Counted from the first letter of the stretch, positions 24,448 through 34,098 are shown. The stretch: DNA of 64,000 nucleotides from Microbacterium sp. LWO12-1.2 (GCF_040675875.1 NZ_JBEGII010000001.1:4003502-4067501), one strand, 5' to 3'. Notes: generated from the sequence alone by a model not told the origin. Program-made: numbers and translations.

Positions 24448-25950
24448 GTGACTGCGTACGTCTCGGCCTTCGACCTGTTCTCCATCGGAGTGGGGCCCTC
24501 CAGCTCCCATACGGTGGGTCCGATGCGCGCGGCCCTGGACTTCGTCCACCGGCTCGGCGCGAGCGAGACGCTCGCCGCGGTGTCGCGGATCGAGTGCACG
24601 CTGTTCGGTTCGCTGGGAGCGACCGGCATCGGACACGGTACGCCGGATGCCGTCGTGGCGGGGCTGCGGGGATTGTCGCCGGAGAGCTGCGATCCCGCGG
24701 AGGTTCGCTCCGCCTGGACCGAGTACCCGGCGGGCGAGCCGCTCACTCTCGATGGCCAGCAGCAGATCCCGTTCGCGAAGACCGACATCGTCTTCGCCCC
24801 GCGCACCCGGCTGCCAGGCCACCCGAATGCCATGACGCTCACCGCGTGGGATGCCGCCGGCGCAACGGTCGCCGAGGAGACGTACTACTCGATCGGCGGA
24901 GGATTCATCCGGCGCGAGGGGGAGGGCACATCGATCACGGCGGCCGCATTCCCCTACTCCTATGCGGATGCCGCCTCGCTGCTGGCGTTGTGCGATGAGC
25001 ACGGACTGTCGATCGCCGAGGTCGCGCGGCTGAACGAGACCGCCGTGCGCAGCGAGGAAGAGGTGGCTGCGGGGCTGGATGCCATCTGGAACGCCATGTC
25101 GGCCTGCGTCGACGCCGGTCTGCACTCCGACGGCGTGCTGCCCGGCATGCTCAAGGTGAAGCGGCGGGCGAGCACGATCCGTGCGCAGCTCGACGAGGTA
25201 GAGGCTGAGGGACACCGTGAGCTCCCTGGCGAATGGCTCGGGGCCTTCGCCCTCGCCGTCAACGAGGAGAATGCGGCGGGCGGACGGGTTGTCACTGCTC
25301 CGACCAACGGCGCGGCCGGCATCCTGCCCGCGGTGGCGATGTACTGGTGGCGGTTCCTGGCCGACTCCGGACTCGGCGCCGGCAACGCGGTCACGCCCTA
25401 CGGCGAGCTGGTGGGCAGCGCGCTGCTGGGCTTCGGCCCCGATGGTCGCAGCCTCGCCGCGCAGGTGGATGCCGACCTCGATCCCGAGCAGACGGCCGAG
25501 GCGAACCGTCGCCGCGGCATCCGTCGCTTCCTGCTCACTGCGACCGCGCTCGGCTCGCTGTTCAAGGCGAACGCCTCGATCTCGGGAGCGGAGGGCGGAT
25601 GCCAGGCCGAGGTCGGCTCGGCCTGCGCAATGGCGGCGGGCGGTCTCACCGCGGTGATGGGCGGCACGAACCGTCAGATCGAGAACGCGGCGGAGATCGC
25701 GATGGAACACCATCTCGGGCTCACGTGCGACCCCATCGGCGGACTCGTGCAGATCCCCTGCATCGAACGCAACGCGATCGCCGCCTCGACCGCCGTGACC
25801 GCCGCGCGTCTCGCGCTGCGGGGCGACGGCAGCCACTACGTGTCGCTGGATGCCGTGGTCGAGACGATGCGCCAGACCGGCGCCGACATGTCGACCAAGT
25901 ACAAGGAGACCAGCGAGGGCGGTCTCGCGGTCAACGTCATCGAGTGCTGA
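24448..25950 (+). CDS. sdaA: L-serine ammonia-lyase, [4Fe-4S] single-chain type (copy 1)
   Basis: This 500-residue enzyme deaminates L-serine to pyruvate and ammonia. The N-terminal beta domain opens with [15 protein letters not shown]; the catalytic domain carries Cys385 (GGCQAEVG), Cys427 (LTCDPIGG) and Cys438 (PCIERN), and the protein ends on Cys500. Their spacing, 42-11-62, equals that of the structurally known Legionella enzyme, in which the C-terminal Cys reaches into the active site and caps the cluster until serine displaces it. It is somewhat longer than copy 2 at 39491 through an insert near residues 330-345. The start is GTG. It stands alone here. Confidence 0.93.
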   Translation: MTAYVSAFDLFSIGVGPSSSHTVGPMRAALDFVHRLGASETLAAVSRIECTLFGSLGATGIGHGTPDAVVAGLRGLSPESCDPAEVRSAWTEYPAGEPLTLDGQQQIPFAKTDIVFAPRTRLPGHPNAMTLTAWDAAGATVAEETYYSIGGGFIRREGEGTSITAAAFPYSYADAASLLALCDEHGLSIAEVARLNETAVRSEEEVAAGLDAIWNAMSACVDAGLHSDGVLPGMLKVKRRASTIRAQLDEVEAEGHRELPGEWLGAFALAVNEENAAGGRVVTAPTNGAAGILPAVAMYWWRFLADSGLGAGNAVTPYGELVGSALLGFGPDGRSLAAQVDADLDPEQTAEANRRRGIRRFLLTATALGSLFKANASISGAEGGCQAEVGSACAMAAGGLTAVMGGTNRQIENAAEIAMEHHLGLTCDPIGGLVQIPCIERNAIAASTAVTAARLALRGDGSHYVSLDAVVETMRQTGADMSTKYKETSEGGLAVNVIEC

Positions 25951-26016
25951 GGGCGGCCCGCACGGGGTGTCGGTGATCGCGGGTAGCCTCCTCGAAGACC
26001 GATCGAGGAGGGTGTG

Positions 26017-26769
26017 ATGGATCCGTTCTGGGACCCGCGCAGCACGCGCCGGCGCCAGCAGCCGGTCGTGGCCGTGCGTCCGACCGACGACGCTCCCACG
26101 CCGGGCGCGCAGTGGCCGACGAGCATCCCGGCCGTCGCGCAGGTGCTGCGGGAGGGTATCGACCTCGACCCGGGAGTGACGTTCCTCGTCGGCGAGAACG
26201 GCAGCGGCAAGTCGACCATCGTCGAAGGCGTCGCGATCGCGTACGGGCTCTCGCCCGAGGGTGGGTCGCGCCAGGCGAAGCACAGCACGCGACCGACCGA
26301 GTCGCCCTTGTCGGAGTGGCTGCGGCTCCAGCGCGGCGTCGGTGCGAACCGGTGGGGTTTCTTCCTCCGGGCCGAGACGATGCACTCGTTCTACACCTAC
26401 CTCGAGGAGAACCCCTCGGCGCGCGGGGACGTCGCCTTTCACGAGATGAGCCACGGAGAGTCGTTCCTCGCTCTGCTGGAGAGCAGGTTCGACGAACCGG
26501 GGTTCTACTGTCTCGACGAGCCAGAGGCGGCGCTGTCCTTCTCCTCGACGCTCGCCCTCATCGCCGTGCTGCAGCGCATCGTCGACGAGGGCGGTCAGGT
26601 GCTGTGCGCCACGCACTCGCCCGTGCTCGCGGCGCTCCCCGGTGCGCGCATCCTCGAGGTCGGCGACTGGGGCATCCGCTCCGCCGAATGGAACGATCTC
26701 GAACTCGTGAACCACTGGCGGTCATTCCTCGATTCGCCGCCGCGCTACCTGCGTCATCTGCTCGACTAG
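26017..26769 (+). CDS. AAA-family ATPase, SMC/ABC-like ATP-binding protein
   Basis: This 250-residue stand-alone ATPase of the RecF/ABC fold has Walker A GENGSGKST near residue 64, an MSHGESFL signature-like loop, Walker B YCLDEPEAAL and a switch His in CATHSP. It lacks the long coiled coil of SMC proteins and any transporter partner. GAGGAGGG five bases upstream fixes ATG 26017. Small ATPases of this type are widespread in actinobacteria; the role is unknown, with DNA maintenance or defence as possibilities. It is followed by a TetR gene after 40 bp. Confidence 0.8.
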   Translation: MDPFWDPRSTRRRQQPVVAVRPTDDAPTPGAQWPTSIPAVAQVLREGIDLDPGVTFLVGENGSGKSTIVEGVAIAYGLSPEGGSRQAKHSTRPTESPLSEWLRLQRGVGANRWGFFLRAETMHSFYTYLEENPSARGDVAFHEMSHGESFLALLESRFDEPGFYCLDEPEAALSFSSTLALIAVLQRIVDEGGQVLCATHSPVLAALPGARILEVGDWGIRSAEWNDLELVNHWRSFLDSPPRYLRHLLD

Positions 26770-26809
26770 CGCCGACGCCCGCTCGGGCGCAAGTCGTAGG
26801 CTGGCGGGC

Positions 26810-27406
26810 ATGACCGAGCACACCTCCCCGAAGCGGCGCGGACGCCCGCGGGGGGTGTCCGACGCTCGGGAGCGGATCATCGCCGCCGCCGTCGAGGAGT
26901 TCGGCGAGCACGGTTACGAGGCCGCGACGATCCGGCTCATCGCCGCGCGAGCAGGAGTGGATTCGGCGCTCGTGCACCACTACTTCGGCACCAAGGCCGA
27001 CCTCTTCGCCGAGGCAGTCGGCATCCCGCTCCGACCCGATATCGATGTGCCGGGGATCCTCGCCGGACCCCGCGACGAGATCGGCGAGCGACTGATCCGC
27101 TACGTGCTGCAGGGGTTCGAGCAGCCGGAGATCCGCCGCCGCGGCGTCATGCTGCTGCGCACGGCGATCGGCAGCAAACTGACGACTCCGCTGCTGGCCG
27201 GCTTCCTGTCGCGCGAACTGCTCTCGCGGGTGGCGAAGAGTCTCGACGTCGACGATGCGGAGCTGCGGGCTTCGCTCGTCGCCTCGCAGATCGCCGGGAT
27301 GCTGATCGCGCGGTACGTGCTGCGGCTGCCCGCGCTCGCCGCCGCATCGGTCGATGACCTCGTGGCGCGGGTCGGCCCCACGGTGCAGCGCTACCTCTTC
27401 GACTGA
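26810..27406 (+). CDS. TetR-family regulator of the adjacent ABC exporter
   Basis: This 198-residue regulator has a TetR helix-turn-helix at about residues 15-62 (TIRLIAARAGVDSALVHHYF) and a C-terminal ligand domain. The ABC ATPase starts 39 bp later with its own promoter, which overlaps the end of this gene, so the TetR product probably represses the exporter genes and responds to the exported compound. Confidence 0.9.
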   Translation: MTEHTSPKRRGRPRGVSDARERIIAAAVEEFGEHGYEAATIRLIAARAGVDSALVHHYFGTKADLFAEAVGIPLRPDIDVPGILAGPRDEIGERLIRYVLQGFEQPEIRRRGVMLLRTAIGSKLTTPLLAGFLSRELLSRVAKSLDVDDAELRASLVASQIAGMLIARYVLRLPALAAASVDDLVARVGPTVQRYLFD

Positions 27407-27409
27407 GCG

Positions 27410-27438
27410 TTGACGTCGTTCGCGCGCAGGCGCATAAT
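27410..27438 (+). promoter_or_regulatory. Strong promoter giving a leaderless ABC-ATPase mRNA
   Basis: TTGACG (27410-27415) and CATAAT (27433-27438) are exactly 17 bp apart. The ATG at 27446 lies 7 bases after the -10, so transcription would start on the start codon itself; there is no ribosome site, as expected for a leaderless mRNA. Confidence 0.75.
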
Positions 27439-27445
27439 TCATCGC

Positions 27446-28228
27446 ATGATGAATAATCTCGCGGTCGAGGTCTCGCAGCTGCGGGTGCAGCGCGGGAAAT
27501 CATCGGTGTTCGACGGGATCGATCTCGCGATCCCGCGGGGGCAGATCACCGGTCTGCTGGGCCCGTCGGGCTGCGGCAAGACCACGCTCATGCGCTCGAT
27601 CGTCGGCGTGCAGCGGATCGCGTCCGGACAGGTCACCGTGCTCGGCGAGCCGGGCGGGTCGCGCCAGCTGAGGCACCGCGTGGCCTACGGCACTCAGGGT
27701 GCGGCGGTCTACGGCGACCTGAGCGTGCGCCAGAACCTGTCGTACTTCGCTGCCCTGCTGAAGGCCCCGAAGGGCGACGTCGACCGTGTCATCGCCGAGG
27801 TCGGACTCGGGCCGCAGGCCGCTCAGCTGGTCGACTCGCTCAGCGGTGGTCAATCGACGCGCGTCTCGCTCGCGATGGCGCTGCTCGGCGCACCCGAGCT
27901 CGTGGTGCTGGACGAGCCCACGGTCGGTCTCGACCCCGTGCTGCGTTCCGAGCTGTGGGAGCTCTTCCGGGGCCTCGCCGACCGCGGCGTCACCCTCATC
28001 GTCTCGAGCCATGTCATGGACGAGGCGCTCCGCTGCGACCGGCTGCTGCTTCTGCGCGCGGGCAGGATCATCGCCGACACCACCCCGCGCGCCCTGCTGG
28101 TCGACACCGGTACGGACGATCCGGAGGCTGCATTCCTGGCCCTCATCGAACGCGACCGATGGCTCTCCGCAGACACCAGGCGGTCCCGCCGAGAAGCACG
28201 CACCGACGAGGGGGAGGTGTCGGCATGA
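27446..28228 (+). CDS. ABC exporter ATP-binding protein
   Basis: This 260-residue ATPase has Walker A GPSGCGKTT, Q-loop, signature LSGGQSTRVSLA (variant at QQ), Walker B LVVLDEPTVGLDP and switch His in SSHVMDE. The ABC-2 drug/antibiotic exporter subtype is indicated by the ABC-2 permease overlapping by 4 bp. ATG 27446 (or the next codon) is chosen from the promoter position; upstream codons would lie inside the promoter. Confidence 0.92.
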   Translation: MMNNLAVEVSQLRVQRGKSSVFDGIDLAIPRGQITGLLGPSGCGKTTLMRSIVGVQRIASGQVTVLGEPGGSRQLRHRVAYGTQGAAVYGDLSVRQNLSYFAALLKAPKGDVDRVIAEVGLGPQAAQLVDSLSGGQSTRVSLAMALLGAPELVVLDEPTVGLDPVLRSELWELFRGLADRGVTLIVSSHVMDEALRCDRLLLLRAGRIIADTTPRALLVDTGTDDPEAAFLALIERDRWLSADTRRSRREARTDEGEVSA

Positions 28229-28959
28229 ACGGCCTGCGGATGTTCGCGACGGCCGGTCGAGTGCTGACCCAGCTGCGCCACGACCCGCGCTCGATCGCGC
28301 TGATGCTGATCGCGCCGAGTCTGCTGGTCGGCCTGTTCGCCTGGCTGTTCAGCGATCAGGAGGGCGTCTTCGATCAGTTCGGCGGAGCGATCCTGGCGCT
28401 GTTCCCGTTCATCGTGATGTTCCTGATCACCTCGATCACCACGTTGCGGGAGCGTCGGTCCGGCACGTTGGAGCGGCTGATGACCACTCCGCTCGGCAAG
28501 GCCGATTTCATCCTCGGGTATGCACTCGCATTCGGGCTGATGGCGCTGCTGCAGGCCGTGATCACGGTCTCGTTCGCGGTGGGCGTGTGCGGTCTCGATG
28601 TCGACGGGCCGCTGTGGCAGCTCGGACTGGTCGCGATCGTCGACGCCCTGCTCGGCACCGCTCTCGGTCTGCTCGCCAGCGCGTTCGCGCAGACCGAGTT
28701 CCAGGCGGTGCAGTTCATGCCGCTGCTGGTCTTCCCGCAGATCATCCTGGGTGGGCTGTTCATGCCGCGCGACCAGATGCCCGACGTGCTCCACGCGATC
28801 TCGGACTGGCTGCCGTTGAGCTACGCGATCGACACGATCAACGCGGTCGCGGCGGGGGACGAGGGGTGGGATGTGTTCGGCCCGCTGCTCGTGGTCGTGG
28901 CATTCGCGGTCGGTGCCCTCGTGCTGGCAGCGCTGACGCTGCGGCGGCGCACACGCTGA
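28225..28959 (+). CDS. ABC-2 type exporter permease
   Basis: This 244-residue permease has six predicted membrane segments and the ABC-2 motif LRERRSGTLERLMTTPL between segments 2 and 3. ATG overlaps the ATPase stop (ATGA). Together with the ATPase it forms an exporter of the daunorubicin/DrrAB type; the substrate is unknown and control by the upstream TetR is likely. Longer frames starting upstream only shadow the ATPase gene. Confidence 0.92.
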   Translation: MNGLRMFATAGRVLTQLRHDPRSIALMLIAPSLLVGLFAWLFSDQEGVFDQFGGAILALFPFIVMFLITSITTLRERRSGTLERLMTTPLGKADFILGYALAFGLMALLQAVITVSFAVGVCGLDVDGPLWQLGLVAIVDALLGTALGLLASAFAQTEFQAVQFMPLLVFPQIILGGLFMPRDQMPDVLHAISDWLPLSYAIDTINAVAAGDEGWDVFGPLLVVVAFAVGALVLAALTLRRRTR

Positions 28960-28979
28960 GACGCCGACTGGGGCCACTC

Positions 28980-31532
28980 TCAGCGGGCGGAGCGGTTCTT
29001 GGTATGCCTGGTCGGGGCCGTGGCCCAGGGATCCTCGGGCCACGGATGCTTCGGATACCGCCCGCGCATCTCGGCGCGTACCTGGGCGTACGGACCCGAC
29101 CAGAACGAGGTGAGGTCGTCGGTGACCGCGAGCGGGCGTCCGGCGGGGGAGAGCAGGTGGAAGAGCACCGGTACACGGCCGTCGATCAGCCGGGGAGTCT
29201 CGGCCCAGCCGAAACACTCCTGCAGTTTCACCGCGACCACGGGGCGGGCGTCGGCGTCGTCGAGCGCCGGGTATGAGATGCGGATGCGGGACCCGCTGGG
29301 CACTTCCAGACGCTCGGGCACGAGCTCATCGAGGCGCGCGGCCTCCGGCCACGGCAGGAGCCGGCGCAGCGCCGATGTCAGATCCAGTCGTGCGGCAGGG
29401 GTGCCGCCCGCCAGAGCATCGAGCTCCGGCGCGAGCCAGGCGTCGAGGGCGGCGAGGAGCCCGGCGTCCGAGACATCCGGCCACGGTGGCCCCAGCTCGC
29501 GATGCAGCAGTGCCAGACGGCACCGCAGCTCGGCGGCCGGCGTCGACCAGGTGAAAATGCCCAGCCCCTCGCGCTGCAGCGTGCGGCGCACGGCATCGCG
29601 CCCCTCTTCGGCCGAGGCGCGCACCGGTGCCGAGGAACGCAGTATCGCTCCCACGCGGCGCTCACGACGCGCCTGCACTCGGCCTCCGACGAACTCCGCC
29701 TCGACGCGGTCGGTGAGCAGATGGCCGGCGGCCTGTTCCATCTGCTCCTCGGTGAGCACGGCGGCCGACCGGATGATCGCCCCGGACCCGGCCGCCGCAC
29801 GTCCGGAGGCACGGGCGACGTCGGCGATGGCCAGCCACTCGACCGCCGCGAGCGGACCGGTCACCCCGGCGCGGGTCCCCGACGCCAACAGGAACGTCGA
29901 CCCGCTGGCGTTGTGGTCCGCGCGGCGCGCGACGCGCTCGGGGAAGGCCAGCGCGATCACGAGGCCGACACCGTCGAGGTCGGAGCGCGCACCCGGCGTC
30001 GCCGAGATCAGGCGCTCGAGACGATCCGCGTCGCTGCGCCACCGACGGGCTTCCGGCGTCCGCCCGCCGCGTAGTGCGATGAGTGCCTGCGCGACATCCG
30101 AGTCCGCGGTGCGCAGATCACCGCCCAGCAGTGCGACGACCTCGGCGGCGAGCCGAGCGCCCACCACCGGGCTGCCGTCCCGCAGAGCGCGCGCGAGTCG
30201 AGGGTCTGTCGGGATGCGAGCCAGGGCGCGGCCTTCGTCGGTGGCGCGGCCCTCATCGTCGATCGCGCCGAGTGCGCGCAGCACCGTGACGGCAGCGGCC
30301 AGGCTGTCGGTGGGCAGCGGGTCGATCAGCCGTAGTCCGGTCCCGCCCGGCGCACCCCAGCAGGCGAGCAGCAGGGCCGCGTCAGCGAGGTCGGTCGAGG
30401 CGATCTCCGGCGTCGGACGGGCGGGGGCAGCGGCGTACGTGCGCTCGTCGACGCAGCGGACGACGGTTCCCGGTCCCTGGCGGGTGCCGCGGCCGGCGCG
30501 CTGCACACACGATGAGCGGGAGGCTGCGGTGGTGACGAGCCCCGTCATCCCGCGCGCCGTATCGCGCTGAGGAGCACGGGCCAGACACGTGTCGACCACC
30601 AGCCGCACGCCCGGCACGGTGAGCGAGGACTCCGCGAGCGAGGTCGTGATGATGATGCGGGCCGCCTCGTCCGGACGGCGGCCGCGGATCACGGCGTCCT
30701 GCTCGGCTGCGGGCATCCGACCGTGCAGCTCCCGCACATCGAAGGCGTCGGTCGCGTCGCGGATGCGGCGGGCGATCTCGGACACCTCGCGGGCGCCCGG
30801 CGCGAAGACCAGCACGTCGGCCGTCGGATCGTCGCCGCGCAGCTCCCTGGCAGCGGAGGCGGTGGTCCGCGCGACGTGATCCAGGAACGCCCAGGTGACT
30901 CCGCGTTCGTCGAGACGCGGAGCCGGACTCGGAGCCCAGCGCTCGGTGAGCGGGAAGGCGGGCACATCGTGGTCGACGATCGGAGCGGGCCGGCCATCCG
31001 TACCGAGGACAGTGGCGATACGCGCGGCATCGAGGGTCGCCGACATGGCGATGAGCGCCAGGTCGTCGCGCAGCTCGCGCACCTCCGAGAGCAGGCCGAT
31101 CAGGAGGTCGGTCTCGAGCGCGCGCTCGTGCACCTCGTCGATGATCACGGCATCCACACCCTGGAGTCCTGGGTCGTCCAGCAGCCGTCGCAGCAGCACG
31201 CCGGCCGTGACGAACTCGATTCGCGTCTCCTTCGCGACCGCGCGCTCGCCGCGGACGGTGAACCCCACGCGAGTGCCGAGCGGCGAACCGTCGAGCTGTG
31301 CGAGACGGCGCGCGGCTGCGCGGGCGGCGACCCGTCGCGGTTGGGTGACGATGACGCGGCCGGTCGAGCGCGACGCGAGCAGTGGCGGCACGAGCGTGGT
31401 CTTGCCGGTGCCTGGCGGGGCACTCACCACCGCTGACGTGCTCGTGTCGAGCGTCCGGGTGAGCTCGTCGAGCGCGGCCGCGAACGAGAGACCTGCGCCG
31501 ATGGTGGCGAGGTCGAAGGCGGCGGACGTCAT
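28980..31532 (-). CDS. hrpB: ATP-dependent RNA helicase HrpB
   Basis: This 850-residue DEAH-box helicase has Walker A APPGTGKTT near residue 40, motif Ia VTQPRRVAA, DEVHER (motif II), SAT (MSATLD), motif VI QRAGRGTRQGPG, the helicase-associated domain, and the HrpB-specific C-terminal domain with the Trp-rich ending YPKHPWPEDP. ATG 31532 is the natural start; the frame runs open for another 900 bp upstream but that is opposite the flotillin gene and its terminator. It converges on the ABC-2 permease with a 20-bp gap. HrpB is a conserved but non-essential helicase in many bacteria. Confidence 0.93.
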   Translation of the reverse strand: MTSAAFDLATIGAGLSFAAALDELTRTLDTSTSAVVSAPPGTGKTTLVPPLLASRSTGRVIVTQPRRVAARAAARRLAQLDGSPLGTRVGFTVRGERAVAKETRIEFVTAGVLLRRLLDDPGLQGVDAVIIDEVHERALETDLLIGLLSEVRELRDDLALIAMSATLDAARIATVLGTDGRPAPIVDHDVPAFPLTERWAPSPAPRLDERGVTWAFLDHVARTTASAARELRGDDPTADVLVFAPGAREVSEIARRIRDATDAFDVRELHGRMPAAEQDAVIRGRRPDEAARIIITTSLAESSLTVPGVRLVVDTCLARAPQRDTARGMTGLVTTAASRSSCVQRAGRGTRQGPGTVVRCVDERTYAAAPARPTPEIASTDLADAALLLACWGAPGGTGLRLIDPLPTDSLAAAVTVLRALGAIDDEGRATDEGRALARIPTDPRLARALRDGSPVVGARLAAEVVALLGGDLRTADSDVAQALIALRGGRTPEARRWRSDADRLERLISATPGARSDLDGVGLVIALAFPERVARRADHNASGSTFLLASGTRAGVTGPLAAVEWLAIADVARASGRAAAGSGAIIRSAAVLTEEQMEQAAGHLLTDRVEAEFVGGRVQARRERRVGAILRSSAPVRASAEEGRDAVRRTLQREGLGIFTWSTPAAELRCRLALLHRELGPPWPDVSDAGLLAALDAWLAPELDALAGGTPAARLDLTSALRRLLPWPEAARLDELVPERLEVPSGSRIRISYPALDDADARPVVAVKLQECFGWAETPRLIDGRVPVLFHLLSPAGRPLAVTDDLTSFWSGPYAQVRAEMRGRYPKHPWPEDPWATAPTRHTKNRSAR

Positions 31533-31678
31533 CGTCCCAGTCTGCCCGGTCGGCGGCATCCGGGGTCGTCCACAACTCAGGACGGTTGCGTCCGGTCCGG
31601 TCGGATCCGGCGTCCCGGCCGGCCGACGGCGAAGACTCTCCTGAGTTGTGGACGGCAGCCGGAGCGGCCCGTAAGAAG

Positions 31679-31720
31679 ACAGCGGATGCCGCGACCGGAA
31701 TCGGCCGCGGCATCCGCTGT
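31679..31720 (-). terminator. Hairpin terminator after the flotillin-like gene
   Basis: ACAGCGGATGCCGCG and CGCGGCATCCGCTGT are perfect 15-bp arms around a 12-bp loop, 17 bp past the stop of the flotillin-like gene, followed on the minus strand by TCTTCTT. Confidence 0.75.
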
Positions 31721-31737
31721 TCTGTGGTGACCGGGGA

Positions 31738-33345
31738 CTACTCTGCGTCAGCCGCCGGTGCGGCGGGCGGCGGGGGAGGAGTGGTCGGCTTCGGAACCCG
31801 CGTCTGTGCAGGCGCGGGAGCGCTGGCCGTAGCCACACCCTCGCCGATGCCGCGGCCGACGGCCTGACCCTGGATGATTCCGGCGAGGTCGAGCCCTGTG
31901 GCCGAGTGCACGCTGTCGAACACCGACCGCATCGCGATCGCGCTGTCGGCGCCGACGACCTGCGATGCGCCGTCGTCCCCCGAACCTCCGATGATCGACA
32001 CGTTGCCGATCGCCGCGTAGCCCTTCGAGAACTCCGCCATGATCGACGGCAGCACCTCGAGCACTCGCTGCGACAGGAAGGCATCCTGGTTCGACGCGAT
32101 GGCCTTCGCCTCCGCCTCGAGGGCGGCCGCTCGCGCGTCACCCTCGGCGCGGATCGCGTCGGCCTCGGCGTTGGCGCGCAGTCGGCGCGCTTCGGCTTCG
32201 GCTTCAGCCTGGGAGCGCAGTGCGTCTGCCTCACCCTGTGCCTTGGCGACAGCCGCGGCAGCTTCACCGTCGGCGCGGGCCTTGTCGGCCTGTGCCTGCT
32301 GCTCGGCGATACGGGTGCGTGCCTCTGCCTGCTTGACCTGCTCGATCGCGGCGGCCTCGGCCGCACGTTCGCGGGTGTACAGCTCGGCCTGCGCGCGCGT
32401 CTCCGCTTCGTACCGCTGCGCATCGGCGACGCGCTTGACATCGGCGTCGAGCTGGGCCTGGCGGTTCTCGGCCTGCTGCTGCAGCACGGCCTGCTGCGCC
32501 TGCTCGCGGGCGAGGTTCTCGGCCTGCTCGGCTTCGGCGCGTGCCCGGCCGATGCCGGCGTTCGAGTTCGCGGTGTTGGTGTCGAGCGCGGTCTGCTCGA
32601 TCAGGTTGGCTTCCTTGTTGGCGATGTTCTTCTGGTTGATCGCACGGTCGGCGTTGGTCTGCGAGATCTCCGCGGACTGACGCTTCGCCTGGATCTCGGG
32701 AGCACCGAGCGACTGGATGTAGCCGACCTTGTCGGTGATGCCCTTGATCTGGAACGAGTCGAGGATCAGACCCTGCTCGGCGAGCTCCTGAGAGACGTCG
32801 GCGGCGATCTGGTCGGAGAACTTCTTGCGCTCACGCATCAGCTCGACGACCGAGAGCGTCGCGACGATGCCGCGGAGGGCACCTTCCAGCTGCTCGGTGG
32901 TGAACTGCTCGATGGCCTTGTCCTGCGAGGCGAATCGCTCCGCCGCCCGGCGGACCAGGATGGGGTCGGAACCGATCTTCACGATCGCGACACCGTCGAC
33001 GTTCAGGGTGACGCTGTCGAGAGACTGCGCCTCGGCGTTCAGGGAGACCTGGCGCGAGCGCAGCGAGATGATCTCGTGGCGCTGCGTGATCGGGTTGACG
33101 AGCGACTTGCCGTTCACGATGACAGTGACGGGCGACTCCGACATCTCGGACGTGCTCGATCCGTCGGTGGCGACGACTGCGCGTTGCACCTTCTGCTTGC
33201 GTCCCGAGATGACGAGCGCCTCGTCGGCGCGGGCCACCTTGATCCAGCTGCGTGCGAACAGCAGCAGGATGAGCAAGATGACGACGGCGGCGACGATCGC
33301 GATGCCGACGATGATGAGGATGCCGACTGCTCCGGCGATCTCCAT
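31738..33345 (-). CDS. Flotillin-like SPFH-domain membrane protein
   Basis: A 535-residue scaffold protein: one N-terminal membrane segment at about residues 4-30, an SPFH/band-7 domain (about 35-230), a long Ala/Glu/Arg-rich coiled coil (about 240-430) of the flotillin type with many EAEA repeats, and a C-terminal oligomerisation tail ending in a Pro-rich run. ATG 33345 has GGGAGGTC upstream. Bacterial flotillins organise membrane domains and affect signalling and secretion. No NfeD-type partner lies next to it. Confidence 0.92.
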   Translation of the reverse strand: MEIAGAVGILIIVGIAIVAAVVILLILLLFARSWIKVARADEALVISGRKQKVQRAVVATDGSSTSEMSESPVTVIVNGKSLVNPITQRHEIISLRSRQVSLNAEAQSLDSVTLNVDGVAIVKIGSDPILVRRAAERFASQDKAIEQFTTEQLEGALRGIVATLSVVELMRERKKFSDQIAADVSQELAEQGLILDSFQIKGITDKVGYIQSLGAPEIQAKRQSAEISQTNADRAINQKNIANKEANLIEQTALDTNTANSNAGIGRARAEAEQAENLAREQAQQAVLQQQAENRQAQLDADVKRVADAQRYEAETRAQAELYTRERAAEAAAIEQVKQAEARTRIAEQQAQADKARADGEAAAAVAKAQGEADALRSQAEAEAEARRLRANAEADAIRAEGDARAAALEAEAKAIASNQDAFLSQRVLEVLPSIMAEFSKGYAAIGNVSIIGGSGDDGASQVVGADSAIAMRSVFDSVHSATGLDLAGIIQGQAVGRGIGEGVATASAPAPAQTRVPKPTTPPPPPAAPAADAE

Positions 33346-33555
33346 GAATGACCTCCCTGGTTCCCCCCGAGGGGGCGGTCTCGAGCGCGCCGTGGTGCGC
33401 GCCTTCACTCCACCCTGTCAGAAAAGTACTTCTGCCGTTCCGGGGAGGCGCTGGGGAGGAGAACTCGTTCTCGGCCGGGGACTTCACGCCGGATCATCCG
33501 CCCGACGGGGATGACTCCTCCCGAGGCGTGGGCGACGGTGCGACGCGGCGCCGGT

Positions 33556-33984
33556 TCAGCCCTTGCGGAGCTTCTCGGCGAGGTCGCGCAGCGTGCGCAG
33601 TTCGTCGTCGCCGAGGGTCGACATCCGTTCGGCGATGGAGCGCCCGTGCACGGTGGCGAGTGAACGGAACGCCCTCGCGCCGGCCTCCGTGGCCCGGATC
33701 AGGGAGCCGCGGCCGTCGTCGGGGTCGGCGCACTTCGACACGAGTCCGCGCGTGACCATGCGATCGACGAGCCGCGAGACGCTCGGCTGACTGATCAGCA
33801 TGTTCGAGGTGACGTCGCGCAGCCGCGCGGTCATGTCGGGGGAGCGAGTGACGGTGAGCAGCACGTCGTACTCGGCCTGAGCGAGGTCGCCGTGCTCGAA
33901 GTCCGCCATCATCTCGGTGAAGAGCTCGTGCTGCGCCCGGAACAGGCTCTCCCAGGCCTCCAGGGCGAGCTTGCGATCGGTCAT
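33556..33984 (-). CDS. MarR-family transcriptional regulator
   Basis: This 142-residue winged-helix regulator has a recognition helix in SNMLISQPSVSRLVDRMVTRG and the wing DPDDGRGSLIRAT. ATG 33984 is chosen; the longer frame to 34098 would include the GC-rich hairpin just upstream. A TATTCT -10-like hexamer lies 13 bp ahead of the ATG. The targets are not obvious: its neighbours are the flotillin gene (210 bp downstream) and the IS region. Confidence 0.88.
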   Translation of the reverse strand: MTDRKLALEAWESLFRAQHELFTEMMADFEHGDLAQAEYDVLLTVTRSPDMTARLRDVTSNMLISQPSVSRLVDRMVTRGLVSKCADPDDGRGSLIRATEAGARAFRSLATVHGRSIAERMSTLGDDELRTLRDLAEKLRKG

Positions 33985-34008
33985 CCTCACAGAATAGTGC
34001 GAACAGTA

Positions 34009-34042
34009 AAGGGCCGGTCGGAGAGGCTCCCGACCGGCCCTT
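34009..34042 (-). terminator. Strong hairpin upstream of marR, possible orphan terminator or attenuator
   Basis: AAGGGCCGGTCGG and CCGACCGGCCCTT are perfect 13-bp arms, 8-bp loop, followed on the minus strand by TTTACTG and then the marR start. No minus-strand gene lies upstream to be terminated, so it may attenuate marR or be left from a lost gene. Confidence 0.55.
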
Positions 34043-34098
34043 GTCCCTTGCACCAAGAGTGTCCTGCAATCACATGCGGTGAGTGCCACAGCAAACAT

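Noticed and set aside
24397..26715. 772-codon minus-strand open frame
   Set aside because: It lies opposite serine dehydratase 1 and the AAA ATPase, both with clear motifs. Such long shadows are normal at this GC content; its translation is charged and motif-free.
31533..32441. Upstream extension of the HrpB frame
   Set aside because: It runs antisense to the flotillin gene and over its terminator; the helicase begins naturally at ATG 31532.
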